The position numbers were made by a program, and so were the translations under genes. 64,000 nt of DNA, taken from contig NZ_JARKNA010000001.1 in the NCBI RefSeq assembly GCF_029360765.1, positions 930,001 through 994,000 of the forward strand, written 5' to 3'. Shown piece by piece: positions 51,315 through 61,301 of this stretch. This DNA is from Terrimonas pollutisoli. GTDB taxonomy: Bacteria; Bacteroidota; Bacteroidia; Chitinophagales; Chitinophagaceae. The notes beneath the pieces were generated by a model. That model worked only from the letters and a program-made list of their open reading frames with translations, was not told the DNA's origin and ran no database searches. The stretch's first letter is position 1; each line of letters starts with the position of its first letter.

Positions 51315-54300
51315 ATGAAACAATTTCTACATATAGCAATGTTTCTCACCTTGATACTTTCTTCATTAGCGATGCCCGCCCAGGAAGTAGAAGATCAATT
51401 TAAACGGACAAAGACCGATCATTCCAATACGGAGTGGTACAAAGAACTTAATTCTGCACGGCCTAATTACTGGAAGGTAAAAGCGGAATATGAGCAATTC
51501 TTTTCTGCACACAAAACAGAGAGAAGCAGCCAGGAAAAGATCTGTCGCCGCTGGCTGGAAATTAATGCCGGCAATATAGATAAAGATGGTTACCTCCTGC
51601 CCCAGCCAGGCGCTGAAGAACAAGTAGCCGCTTTTACCAAGCAGCAAAAAATAAAAATGAAAGATGCCGCAAGGACCAGTGCCCGGACACCTGAAACCTT
51701 TGCTGGCGAAACTGTTGGTAGCTGGCGCATGATTGGCCCTTTTCATGCAGCAAAAACCAGATGTGGTACGAGCTCTGTATTATCAGGCGGATTTACAGAC
51801 CGTGTATACATCAACCCGTATAATACCAATAATATGTTTGCCGGCACTTCTTATGGTGGTCTGTGGGTAAGCCAGGATGCCGGTACTAGCTGGCGCCTGA
51901 CGGATGGCAATTTTCCCAACGGTACCAACACCTATGCTAACCGCGATTATTATTATGGAGACTTTGAAGCCTCATCACAAAACGCCCAACTTGTTTATGC
52001 CGCAACAGAAGCAGGGTTGCTGAAGTCAACGGATGGCGGAAATAACTGGGCTTATTGTAATGAACTCAACCGTACCGTTAATCCAACTACCCGACCTTAT
52101 TTTATTGCAGTAGCTCACGATGATCAAACCACGGTGTTATCCAGTTTTGGTAGAAAAATATATCGATCCACCGATGGCGGAAATAGCTGGTCGGTAGCTT
52201 TTGATAACAGTGCAGGCGGGGCAAATAAAAAATTCGGGAATGTGCATTCAGCTCAGCCACTGGGCATACACGACCGTACGTATAATTTCTGGGGTCTTGA
52301 CTTTCACCCTGCCGATCCCAATATCGTTTATATCGGTGTATGGAATGCGGCTAACGAGCCCTGTATTTATAAATCAACCGATAAAGGCGCCACATTTAGT
52401 TTTTTGATGAATATTATACAGGCTTCCGGCCGTACTACTGTTTACGGCAACCAGGGTCTTGAAATGATTGTAGTGCCTGCAGCGCCTGACAAGATATTTG
52501 TTCGTCCTTATTTTAACCAGGATACCATTTACCATGCAGACGTTAACGGCAGCATTGTAAATAAGATAAAGCCCGGCACACCATTGGAAGGCTTTGCAGT
52601 GGACTGGAGAAATGAAAACATTGTTTATGCGGGTTTCTATGGTAGCTCTCCTAATGGCAGTATTGTAAAAAAATCAACCAATGCCGGTGTCAGCTTTACC
52701 GACATGACCAATGGCTATGGCGGTTGCCCCAAATATGTGCACCCGGATCTTCGCGGCTTTAGTGCTGTGGGAGATACCGTGCTGGTGGCACATGATGGTG
52801 GCTTGTCGCGGTCATTCAATGGAATGACGACCATTGAAACAATCGGCTATGATATTTCTTCCATTGACCTGTGGGGATTTTCTTCTTCGTTTAAAGGAGA
52901 TATCGTTGCAGCCGGTTGCGACCATGGCCCCACAAAGGTTCGTCGCTACGATGGCGACGGCGGATGGCTGGAGAAAGGTGGCGGTGATGCCAATGACTGT
53001 ATGGTGAATCCCGCCAACGACAGTTTGTTTTATTATAACACCGGCTACGGATCATTTATTGGCCGGGTAAATGCTGATAATACCGTTAGCAGTTCGGCCA
53101 TCACAGGCATTTATCCTAAGTTGAACCTGTTGGAAGTACATCCCAATCTTTACACAACTATTTACGGTATCAAAGGCAATGAGGTAAAAGTATCAACCGA
53201 GAACATAAATAATGCAACTGTTTTTAAGGATTTTGGCCAGGCAGTTACCCGTTTTCGTATTGCCCGCAAAGATCCCAAAACCATGTACGTGTTATTGAAG
53301 AACCAGGCTGTACAAAAATCTACAGATGGAGGCGCTACCTGGACAACCATTACTCCAACATCCGTTCAAAGCAATGGCCAAACAACTATCAGTGATATTG
53401 AACTGGGTGCGTTGCCCGGCGATATATGGTTATTATATAGCGGTGCACAAAACGCATGCAAAGTATTAACCACTACAGATGGCGGCGCCAATTGGGCCAA
53501 TATCACTGGCAATCTTTCTGTGAATGCAGCCCGCCAGTGCGTTTACCAACGGGGTACCAATGGTGGGCTGTATGTGTATCTCGATGGTGCCGGCGTTTGG
53601 TATCATAATAATGCATCGGCTGCCTGGCAACAATTAGGCACAGGTTTGCCCATGCTTGGTTACTCAAGAAATTTACATACTGTTCCTGCAAAAAATAAAT
53701 TCCGGATGGGTTCTTCCCGCGGCGCATGGGAACATGAGTTGATAGAAACCTCGGGCCTGGATGCGCAGATTGCATTTGATAAAAATGTATTAGACCGTTG
53801 GTCGGGCATTGTTAATTACAGGGATTTCTCTGCGTATCATGGCGCCGTAACTTTTGAATGGTCATTCCCGGGTGGGCAACCAGCCACATCTACTGCCGAA
53901 TTTCCTTCTGTTAGTTATACCACGCCGGGCGTATACCCGGTTACGCTTACTATTCGTGACGCAAATGGAAATAGCAGTACACAAACAATTGACAGCGCTA
54001 TTACAGTTATACAAGAAGGTGAGCCGGGATTGCAACCAATAGCGGACGCCTATGTGCGGGATGGCGGAAGCGCCTCTGCCAATTTTGGTACACTGGAACA
54101 GTTGATAGTTAAAAAAGATGCTGCCGGGTTTAACCGGGTAACTTATTTAAAATTTGATCTAAGCGATAATACAGACACGATAAACACTGCCACACTGCAA
54201 TTATTCATACAGGGAGCTGGCTCAACCGTTGGCAGCACCCAATGGCAGTTATGGTATTGTACAAACGATAACTGGACAGAAACCGGTATTACCTGGAACA

Positions 54301-56828
54301 ATAAGCCTGCAACAGTTTCTTTACTCAGTACACAGCCCGGTAAAACAAATGGTATCGCACAATGGGATATTACCAACCAGTTAAAAGCAGAAATGAATGG
54401 TGACAAGATGTTGACGTTTGCCGTTGTATCCACGGTAGCCGGAAGCTCCGCGGATATAAACTTTAATTCAAGAGAAATAGCCACAGCTTTGCTCAGGCCA
54501 CAGATATTGACGAATGTTTATCCGTCATTAACTTTAACACAGCCGGCCAATGATGATATATTAGCACAGGGAAGCACGGTTAGGTTAAAAGCAACTGCAA
54601 TCGATGATAATGCAGTGGATAGCGTACAATACTTTATCAATGGCCAGCATAAGGCTACGATTACACAAGCCCCTTATGAATGGGATTGGACCAACTTGCC
54701 GCCCGGTAGTTTTGGCATAAGGGCAAAAGCAACAAACAATCTTGGCTTTAACTCCCTATCAGATTCAATTACGGTAATAGTAACCGATACTGCCGGTGGA
54801 GTGCAGCCGGTTGCGGATGCATACGTACGGGATGGTGCCAGTGCTGCTTCCAACTTTGGCGCTGTGCAGCAATTAGTGGTGAAAAAAGAAGTAGCAGGAT
54901 TCAACAGGGTAAGCTACCTTAAGTTTGATCTAAGCAAGTATAGTGGTACCCATAATGCAGCCAAACTGCGATTGTTCATACAGGCAGCTAATGCAAATGT
55001 TACTGCCACCCAATGGCAGTTGTGGAAATGTGATGATGATAGCTGGACAGAAACCGGCATTAACTGGAATAATAAACCGGTCACCACTACTTTGTTGGGC
55101 ACACAGCCCGGCAGAAAAAGCGGTTTGGTGGAATGGGATATTGCCAGCCATGTAAATGCAGAAATAAATGGGGACAAAACATTGACACTGGCTATTGTTG
55201 GTACAGTAGCCGGCAGTACTGTAGATGTGAATTTCAATTCAAGAGAGGTAGCGAATACCGTGATGCGCCCCATGATATTAATAAATGCTTACCCGGTAAT
55301 TACGCTGACACAACCATCCGACGGCGATTCGCTGATTGAGGGAAGTAGTGCGATCATACAAGCAACGGCCACAGATGATAAGGGAATAGCTAACGTTAAA
55401 TTTCTTATTAACGGTGCAGTGAAGGCAACCATTAGCCAGGCACCTTATGAATGGAACTGGGCTGACCTGCTGCCAGGTACGTATGGTATAAGAGTAAAAG
55501 CAACGGATAACGCTGGTCTTAGCTCGCTGTCGGATTCCATCACAGTGATCGTGAAAGACACCACCGCACCAGTGATTGATTGTCCGGAAAATATTGTGGT
55601 TGCCTGTGATTCGTCGCAATGCGGAGCTATAATTAACTATACCGTATCCGCTACGGACAATGTTACTACTGTGCCGGCAATTATATTGACCGATGGTTTG
55701 AATAGCGGCGATGTGTTCCCAACCGGAACCACGACTGTCACACATACCGCGACAGACTTTGCCGGAAACTCCTCAAGCTGTTCATTTACTGTTACGGTGA
55801 ATGATACGGAAAAACCATTGATCACTGCACCCGCCAATGTCAGCACCTATACCGATGCAGGGCAAAATGGTGCAACCGTAAGCATAGGGACTGCGACAAC
55901 ATCCGACAACTGTGCTGTGGCAAGTGTCACCAATGATGCTCCTTCATTCTTCCCGGTTGGTACTACTACAGTAACCTGGACTGTAACAGATATTCATGGC
56001 AACACCAATACAGCAACACAAACCGTAACCGTACAATATCGTCCAAGTTCCTTTGGGCCTGTTACCGTTTTTATGGGTGTAACCAATAGTGATAATAATG
56101 GCCGGCGCATTGACCTTTTGGCAGAATTATATCTCAACGGTTCATTGATCGGTTCCGGCGAACTGTTATACCAGCAGGTTTCAGGTAATGCATTAAACAA
56201 CAGTAAAAAGTTCCTTGTGCCAATGAATGTCAGCAATGTAATTTATACACCGAATGATGTGTTGCAGTTAAAACTATTTGTACGCAGGGTTGGGGGCAGC
56301 GGCAATTTTGATGTAAGGTTATGGTACAATGCCGACTCAACAAGCAGCACCGGCAAGGGCTTCAGCAGGGTGTGGAAAACAACACCGGAAGGGCCGGCAG
56401 GCGATTTCTTCTATCTCCGGAATGGCTACCTGCTCGATCCCTCAGCAGTTAATGCAGCCACCAATATTACCTTAACGGCCACGACAACTTACCAGGAATT
56501 GGGCACATGGTCAACCTCGCCGGCATCGAAAGGTGTTGCATTCAGAAATGCACAACCCGAACCGGATGCTATTACAACAGATGATGCCTCATTAAAGGTG
56601 AACGTATCGCCGAATCCAAGTAATGCTGATTTCAAATTGTTGATACAAAGCAAAAGCGAAGAAAGAATAGAAATAAGCCTGATGGACAGTCATGGCCGCA
56701 TTGTGAAAAAAACAACTGCAACTGTTGGCAAAAAGATACAGCTCGGTCATGGTATGCGGGCAGGAACTTATTTTGTAAAAGTGCAGCAGGGAGCAAAACG
56801 GGTAGTACTGAAGTTGATAAAATTATAA
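51315..56828 (+). CDS. Giant T9SS-secreted multidomain protein (Asp-box, PKD, 2x DNRLRE+Ig, 2x HYR)
   Basis: 1837 residues from ATG 51315, chosen for the signal peptide MKQFLHIAMFLTLILSSLAM; the frame opens at 51237. After a helical lead (25-130) come about seven Asp-box/BNR-like repeats in a beta-propeller-like region (about 180-820: STDGGNNWAY, STDGGNSWSV, STDGGATWTT). Then a PKD domain (830-895), a DNRLRE/CBM96-like domain (908-1068), Ig-like (1072-1158), a second DNRLRE (1162-1325), Ig-like (1328-1415), two HYR domains (1418-1573), an unrecognised domain (1575-1760) and a T9SS type A sorting domain (1768-1837, VSPNPSNADFKLLIQSK). The two DNRLRE-Ig units are a tandem duplication. It should be surface-bound or released and bind, or act on, the PUL's polysaccharide; no catalytic residues can be named. 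Confidence 0.88.
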   Translation: MKQFLHIAMFLTLILSSLAMPAQEVEDQFKRTKTDHSNTEWYKELNSARPNYWKVKAEYEQFFSAHKTERSSQEKICRRWLEINAGNIDKDGYLLPQPGAEEQVAAFTKQQKIKMKDAARTSARTPETFAGETVGSWRMIGPFHAAKTRCGTSSVLSGGFTDRVYINPYNTNNMFAGTSYGGLWVSQDAGTSWRLTDGNFPNGTNTYANRDYYYGDFEASSQNAQLVYAATEAGLLKSTDGGNNWAYCNELNRTVNPTTRPYFIAVAHDDQTTVLSSFGRKIYRSTDGGNSWSVAFDNSAGGANKKFGNVHSAQPLGIHDRTYNFWGLDFHPADPNIVYIGVWNAANEPCIYKSTDKGATFSFLMNIIQASGRTTVYGNQGLEMIVVPAAPDKIFVRPYFNQDTIYHADVNGSIVNKIKPGTPLEGFAVDWRNENIVYAGFYGSSPNGSIVKKSTNAGVSFTDMTNGYGGCPKYVHPDLRGFSAVGDTVLVAHDGGLSRSFNGMTTIETIGYDISSIDLWGFSSSFKGDIVAAGCDHGPTKVRRYDGDGGWLEKGGGDANDCMVNPANDSLFYYNTGYGSFIGRVNADNTVSSSAITGIYPKLNLLEVHPNLYTTIYGIKGNEVKVSTENINNATVFKDFGQAVTRFRIARKDPKTMYVLLKNQAVQKSTDGGATWTTITPTSVQSNGQTTISDIELGALPGDIWLLYSGAQNACKVLTTTDGGANWANITGNLSVNAARQCVYQRGTNGGLYVYLDGAGVWYHNNASAAWQQLGTGLPMLGYSRNLHTVPAKNKFRMGSSRGAWEHELIETSGLDAQIAFDKNVLDRWSGIVNYRDFSAYHGAVTFEWSFPGGQPATSTAEFPSVSYTTPGVYPVTLTIRDANGNSSTQTIDSAITVIQEGEPGLQPIADAYVRDGGSASANFGTLEQLIVKKDAAGFNRVTYLKFDLSDNTDTINTATLQLFIQGAGSTVGSTQWQLWYCTNDNWTETGITWNNKPATVSLLSTQPGKTNGIAQWDITNQLKAEMNGDKMLTFAVVSTVAGSSADINFNSREIATALLRPQILTNVYPSLTLTQPANDDILAQGSTVRLKATAIDDNAVDSVQYFINGQHKATITQAPYEWDWTNLPPGSFGIRAKATNNLGFNSLSDSITVIVTDTAGGVQPVADAYVRDGASAASNFGAVQQLVVKKEVAGFNRVSYLKFDLSKYSGTHNAAKLRLFIQAANANVTATQWQLWKCDDDSWTETGINWNNKPVTTTLLGTQPGRKSGLVEWDIASHVNAEINGDKTLTLAIVGTVAGSTVDVNFNSREVANTVMRPMILINAYPVITLTQPSDGDSLIEGSSAIIQATATDDKGIANVKFLINGAVKATISQAPYEWNWADLLPGTYGIRVKATDNAGLSSLSDSITVIVKDTTAPVIDCPENIVVACDSSQCGAIINYTVSATDNVTTVPAIILTDGLNSGDVFPTGTTTVTHTATDFAGNSSSCSFTVTVNDTEKPLITAPANVSTYTDAGQNGATVSIGTATTSDNCAVASVTNDAPSFFPVGTTTVTWTVTDIHGNTNTATQTVTVQYRPSSFGPVTVFMGVTNSDNNGRRIDLLAELYLNGSLIGSGELLYQQVSGNALNNSKKFLVPMNVSNVIYTPNDVLQLKLFVRRVGGSGNFDVRLWYNADSTSSTGKGFSRVWKTTPEGPAGDFFYLRNGYLLDPSAVNAATNITLTATTTYQELGTWSTSPASKGVAFRNAQPEPDAITTDDASLKVNVSPNPSNADFKLLIQSKSEERIEISLMDSHGRIVKKTTATVGKKIQLGHGMRAGTYFVKVQQGAKRVVLKLIKL

Positions 56829-56895
56829 CTATGAAAAACCGCAACATTGGAAGCGAAGAAGATGGAGGAAGTGACGGACAGGATTTTTAAATAGC

Positions 56896-56929
56896 AACAG
56901 GGAGCTGATCAAATAGTCAGCTCCCTGTT
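56896..56929 (+). terminator. Strong hairpin after the giant secreted protein gene
   Basis: 13-bp perfect stem AACAGGGAGCTGA / TCAGCTCCCTGTT with an 8-base loop, 67 bp after the stop. No long T-run, so termination may be partial. Confidence 0.6.
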
Positions 56930-56998
56930 AATAAACAGGTGCAAACTTTTTTTATAACATAATATAAGCCTTCAAAGTTGTTTAATGAAACGGTGAAC

Positions 56999-59224
56999 AT
57001 GAAAAAGATCAGCAACATACTACTGGCAATAATTTTACCGGCATTATCAGCGCTGCCTTTAACCGGCTATACGCAAATTGAAAAAGAAACGGACACGTTA
57101 AACGCCGACCCTAAAAAGCTGGCAGAAATAATTGTGTATGCCAATAAGTTTGCCGAACCGGCAAAGTACGTGACGCAACACGCTACATTGATCAAAAACA
57201 GAACGGCGCTGAATTTACAGGCTAATGCAGCGGATGTGCTGATCAACAACGGATCAGTGTTTGTGCAAAAAAGTCAGCAAGGCGGAGGAAGTCCCGTTAT
57301 CCGTGGCTTTGAAGCCAGCCGTATATTGCTGATGGTGGATGGTGTACGTTTGAACAATGCAATTTACCGGGCTGGTCATCTGCAAAATATAATCACCATC
57401 GATAATATGGTATTGAATAGAATGGAAGTGCTGTACGGGCCTTCTTCTACTATCTACGGCAGCGATGCATTGGGCGGTGTAATAAATATGTACACAAAAA
57501 ATCCGGCGCTTTCCAAAACGGGCAAACCCAAAGTAAACGGTAGTGTTACTACCCGTTATGCATCGGCAACTAGCGAAGCAAGAGGCAATGCCACCGTTAA
57601 TATTGGCGGCAGGCAATTTGCTTCCTTAACATCGGTTACTTATGGAAGTTTTGGCGATATGCTGCAGGGGAAAAACCGCAGTGAAAAATATCCTGATTTT
57701 GGGAAAAAATATTTTATCGTAAAACGATTTGGTAGTACCGACAGCGCACTTGTGAATCCAAACCCCGATAAGCAGGCAACATCCGGGTACAAACAAACGG
57801 ATATAACTCAAAAATTTTTATACCAACCTAAAGAAAATGTAGAGCATATATTAAATCTTCAGCTTTCCAATAGCACTGATGTTCCCCGCTATGACCGCCT
57901 TTCTGAAAACAATAATGGCATACCTGCGTATGCGGAATGGTACTATGGGCCACAGCAACGCAACCTGGCTGCCTATCATTTTTCCGCTACCAAGCAAGAT
58001 GGTTTTTGGGGCGATATAAAAATTACCGCCAGCTACCAGGATATTAAAGAAAGCCGTATCAGCAGGCGATTTAAGAATAACAATAAAGATTACAGGTGGG
58101 AGCAGGTGAATATTTTTGGTATCAATACTGACGTAAAACATTACAGTGGCCAACATGAAATTCATGTAGGCGCAGAAAGCTACAGCAACTTTGTCAGAAG
58201 TACGGCTGAAAAAAGAAATATAGTTTCGGGCCAGGTAAGCCGTATCAGGACCCGTTATTCAGACGGGCCCACCAGCATGGGGTATAATGCGCTGTATGCG
58301 CAACATACATTGAAACTGGATGACCGGTGGACATTGAATGACGGGCTTCGCTTAAACCTTGTTCATATTGATGCTGTATTCGCCGATAGTACGACTACAA
58401 AACTTCCATTCACCCGCATTAAGCAAAACAATATAGCGGCTACAGGAAATATTGGGCTGGTGTATGCAGATGCACGTGACTTTCGTGCTGCGTTGCTGTT
58501 AAGCAGTGGATTCAGGGCTCCTAACGTTGATGATATGAGCAAAGTATTTGAAAGCGCCGCCGGTACTTTGATAGTGCCCAATCCTGGTATTAAACCGGAG
58601 TACACTTATAATGCAGAGATGAATTTTAATAAGTACGCTACACAATTCAATATTGGAGGCTCTTTATTTTACACCTGGTTCAGGGATGTAATTGTAATGG
58701 ATGCATTTTCCTTCCAGGGAAAAGATAGCGTTTTGTATAACGGCGTGTACAGCAAAGTAGTGGCGCCGCAAAATAAAGCAAATGCCCATGTTTATGGTTT
58801 TAGTGTAAACGCCGCATACCGGTTTTCGACCCATACCAGTATGGATGCTGTATTTACCTTTACCAAAGGGAGCTATTCGAATGAAGGTATTACTAAACCT
58901 TTGGATCATATCCCGCCGGCGTATGGCCGTATTTCAATGAAGCATGTGCAACAAAAATGGAATGCAGAATTTTTTACGCTATTCAATGGATGGAAACATA
59001 TAGCCCGATATAACCCTGATGGAGAAGATAACCAGCAATATGCTACCGTGGATGGAATGCCTGCCTGGTTTACACTCAACCTGCAAAGTGTTGTAAACAT
59101 TGGAAAAAATCTGTTGGCCGGGCTGATGATCGAAAACCTGCTGGATAAAAACTATCGTTATTTCGCCAGTGGTATTTCAGCGCCGGGAAGAAATTTTGTG
59201 TTTTCTCTAAAAAAGAGTTTCTGA
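56999..59224 (+). CDS. TonB-dependent receptor (no SusD partner)
   Basis: 741 residues from ATG 56999 (MKKISNILLAIILPALSALP); a TTG at 56978 is in frame. Plug domain with SPVIRGFEASRILLMVDGVR and MEVLYGPSSTIYGSDALGG, barrel to the C-terminal RNFVFSLKKSF. No carboxypeptidase-regulatory-like extension, so it belongs to the siderophore/heme/vitamin-type receptors (CirA/FepA/HmuR-like) rather than SusC. It stands between a secreted glycan protein and a lyase on the same strand, which hints at import of a small saccharide or of a cofactor. The true ligand is unknown. Confidence 0.88.
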   Translation: MKKISNILLAIILPALSALPLTGYTQIEKETDTLNADPKKLAEIIVYANKFAEPAKYVTQHATLIKNRTALNLQANAADVLINNGSVFVQKSQQGGGSPVIRGFEASRILLMVDGVRLNNAIYRAGHLQNIITIDNMVLNRMEVLYGPSSTIYGSDALGGVINMYTKNPALSKTGKPKVNGSVTTRYASATSEARGNATVNIGGRQFASLTSVTYGSFGDMLQGKNRSEKYPDFGKKYFIVKRFGSTDSALVNPNPDKQATSGYKQTDITQKFLYQPKENVEHILNLQLSNSTDVPRYDRLSENNNGIPAYAEWYYGPQQRNLAAYHFSATKQDGFWGDIKITASYQDIKESRISRRFKNNNKDYRWEQVNIFGINTDVKHYSGQHEIHVGAESYSNFVRSTAEKRNIVSGQVSRIRTRYSDGPTSMGYNALYAQHTLKLDDRWTLNDGLRLNLVHIDAVFADSTTTKLPFTRIKQNNIAATGNIGLVYADARDFRAALLLSSGFRAPNVDDMSKVFESAAGTLIVPNPGIKPEYTYNAEMNFNKYATQFNIGGSLFYTWFRDVIVMDAFSFQGKDSVLYNGVYSKVVAPQNKANAHVYGFSVNAAYRFSTHTSMDAVFTFTKGSYSNEGITKPLDHIPPAYGRISMKHVQQKWNAEFFTLFNGWKHIARYNPDGEDNQQYATVDGMPAWFTLNLQSVVNIGKNLLAGLMIENLLDKNYRYFASGISAPGRNFVFSLKKSF

Positions 59225-59285
59225 TTTAAGATAAAACAAAGGCGATTAGATACATCGTAACCCTGTCTCATAAATAGAACTGAAT

Positions 59286-61223
59286 ATGATAAAAAAGTTG
59301 ATGATTATTGTTTTTTTTGTGCTATGCAATTTGCTTTCGGTTTTGCAAGCCAACGCTTATGAACCCCGCGATCTGTTGCAAAAAAAAGCCGGCCTTCAAC
59401 ATGTAAAAGGGAACCTGCTTTCCAAAGATCAATGGATAAAATATCCCGTTTATACCAACCGTGCAGCATGGGATGCATTGACCGGTTCTTTAAAGCAGGA
59501 ATTGATACGAAAAGGCGAACAATTTCTAAGCCATGAATGGAAGGTTATAAAAGCAACCGATTACCTGGAATATGAACGAAGCGGCAGTCGTGTGGCAATG
59601 GAAAACCCTTTTGGCAGCAACAATACGGCGCTAAGTAATTTACTGCTTGCTGAACTGGCCGAAGGCAAAGGCCGTTTTATGGATCAGATCATCAATGGCG
59701 TATGGCAGGCCTGCGAAATGTCATCATGGGTATTATCAGCGCATTTAGGTGCGCAGAAATCCAAACGTGCATTGCCCGATTTCAATGAACAGATCATTGA
59801 CCTTACATCCGGCGACCTGGGATCTTTTTTATCATGGACCTGGTATTTTTTTCATGATGAATGGGATAAAATTAATCCGATAATTTCCTCGAGGTTGCGT
59901 CATGAAATTCAACAAAGGATCCTTGAGCCGTATATGGCCCGCAGCGATTATTGGTGGCAGGCTTTCAATTACAAACCGGGTATGCTGGTGAACAACTGGA
60001 ACCCCTGGTGCAATTTTAATGTACTTACCTGTTTTTTATTGATGGAAGAAGATGCGGATAAACTGGCGGCAGCTGTTCATCGTAGCATGATAAGCGTAGA
60101 TAGGTTTATCAATTATACCAACGAAGATGGCGCTTGTGAAGAAGGCCCTTCGTATTGGGGACATGCCGCCGGCAAGCTATACGATTATCTGCAACTCCTA
60201 AGTTATGCCACTAATGGCCGCATAAGTATTTTTAATGAACCCATGATCAAAAACATGGGCGAATACATTGCCCGCAGTTATGTGGGCAATGGCTGGGTGA
60301 TCAATTTCGCCGATGCTTCGGCAAAGGGTGGAGGAGAGCCTGGCGTTATCTATCGCTATGGCAAGGCTGTTGGGAGCAGCGACATGCAACAGTTTGCCGC
60401 TTATTTAGTGAGCAGCAGGCAGGGTAATAATGAAATCAATGCGGGAAGAGATTTTTTTAGAACGATAGAAAACTTATCAGTATATAATGAATTAATGCAG
60501 GCAAAACCGGCACTGCCCTCATCTGTTTATTCATGGTATCCGCAAACACAGTTCTGCTACATGAAAAACAAACAGGGTTTCTTCTTTGCAGCCAAAGGTG
60601 GTTATAACAACGAAAGCCATAATCATAATGATGTGGGCACATTTTCACTATATGTTGATTCAATGCCCGTGTTCATTGATGTGGGTGTAGGAACTTACAC
60701 CCGGCAAACTTTTAGCAGCGAACGTTACAGCATCTGGACCATGCAAAGCAATTATCACAATCTTCCAATGATCAATGGCATGCCGCAGCAATTCGGTGCG
60801 CAATACCGGGCAAAAGAGGTTTTGTTTGATGCAAAAAAATCTTCATTGACCATGGATATCAGCAGCGCTTACAATAAAGAAGCGGCTGTCAAAAACTGGA
60901 AACGAACTTATACATTATCGCCAACCGAGGGACTTGTCATTGAAGACGCTTTTCAGTTGACTGCACTGAAAGCTGCTAACCAGATAAATTTTATGGTATG
61001 GGCCAAGCCCGACATAAGCCGTGCCGGTATCGTGTTACTGGAAAAAGATGGGCGCCGTATTAGAATGAGCTACGATGCAGCTTTATTTGATGCAAATATA
61101 GAAATCATACCACAAACTGATCCCCGCTTATCAAAGGTTTGGGGTAGCGAATTATACCGGCTATCACTTACCGCAAAAAAACAGGTATTAAAAGGGCGGT
61201 ATAAATTCACTATCAATAAATAG
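59286..61223 (+). CDS. Heparinase II/III-type polysaccharide lyase
   Basis: 645 residues, signal peptide MIKKLMIIVFFVLCNLLSVL with cleavage near QANA. An (alpha/alpha) toroid N-terminal domain (30-400; YWWQAFNYKPGMLVNNWNPW, DGACEEGPSYWGHAAGKLYD) and a beta-sandwich heparinase II/III domain with the signature NESHNHNDVGTFSLYVDSM near 440-460 (catalytic/metal histidines) and SNYHNLPMINGMPQQFG near 490. It cleaves uronic-acid glycans by beta-elimination, leaving a 4,5-unsaturated uronate. The PL family cannot be fixed from sight. GH88 follows 78 bp later, the expected next step. Confidence 0.85.
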   Translation: MIKKLMIIVFFVLCNLLSVLQANAYEPRDLLQKKAGLQHVKGNLLSKDQWIKYPVYTNRAAWDALTGSLKQELIRKGEQFLSHEWKVIKATDYLEYERSGSRVAMENPFGSNNTALSNLLLAELAEGKGRFMDQIINGVWQACEMSSWVLSAHLGAQKSKRALPDFNEQIIDLTSGDLGSFLSWTWYFFHDEWDKINPIISSRLRHEIQQRILEPYMARSDYWWQAFNYKPGMLVNNWNPWCNFNVLTCFLLMEEDADKLAAAVHRSMISVDRFINYTNEDGACEEGPSYWGHAAGKLYDYLQLLSYATNGRISIFNEPMIKNMGEYIARSYVGNGWVINFADASAKGGGEPGVIYRYGKAVGSSDMQQFAAYLVSSRQGNNEINAGRDFFRTIENLSVYNELMQAKPALPSSVYSWYPQTQFCYMKNKQGFFFAAKGGYNNESHNHNDVGTFSLYVDSMPVFIDVGVGTYTRQTFSSERYSIWTMQSNYHNLPMINGMPQQFGAQYRAKEVLFDAKKSSLTMDISSAYNKEAAVKNWKRTYTLSPTEGLVIEDAFQLTALKAANQINFMVWAKPDISRAGIVLLEKDGRRIRMSYDAALFDANIEIIPQTDPRLSKVWGSELYRLSLTAKKQVLKGRYKFTINK

Positions 61224-61301
61224 TAAATCGAAATACACGACGATAATCAAATAATTTTTAAAAAACACTGTGACAACATACACTAAAAACACGGCAACCA
61301 G

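Noticed and set aside
54037..55560. Direct repeats as a CRISPR-like array
   Set aside because: Only two long units, both coding for DNRLRE-Ig domains; no short regular repeat-spacer pattern exists anywhere in the window.
55278..55745. 155-codon open frame on the minus strand
   Set aside because: Antisense to the Ig/HYR part of the giant secreted protein; composition follows the opposite-strand codons.
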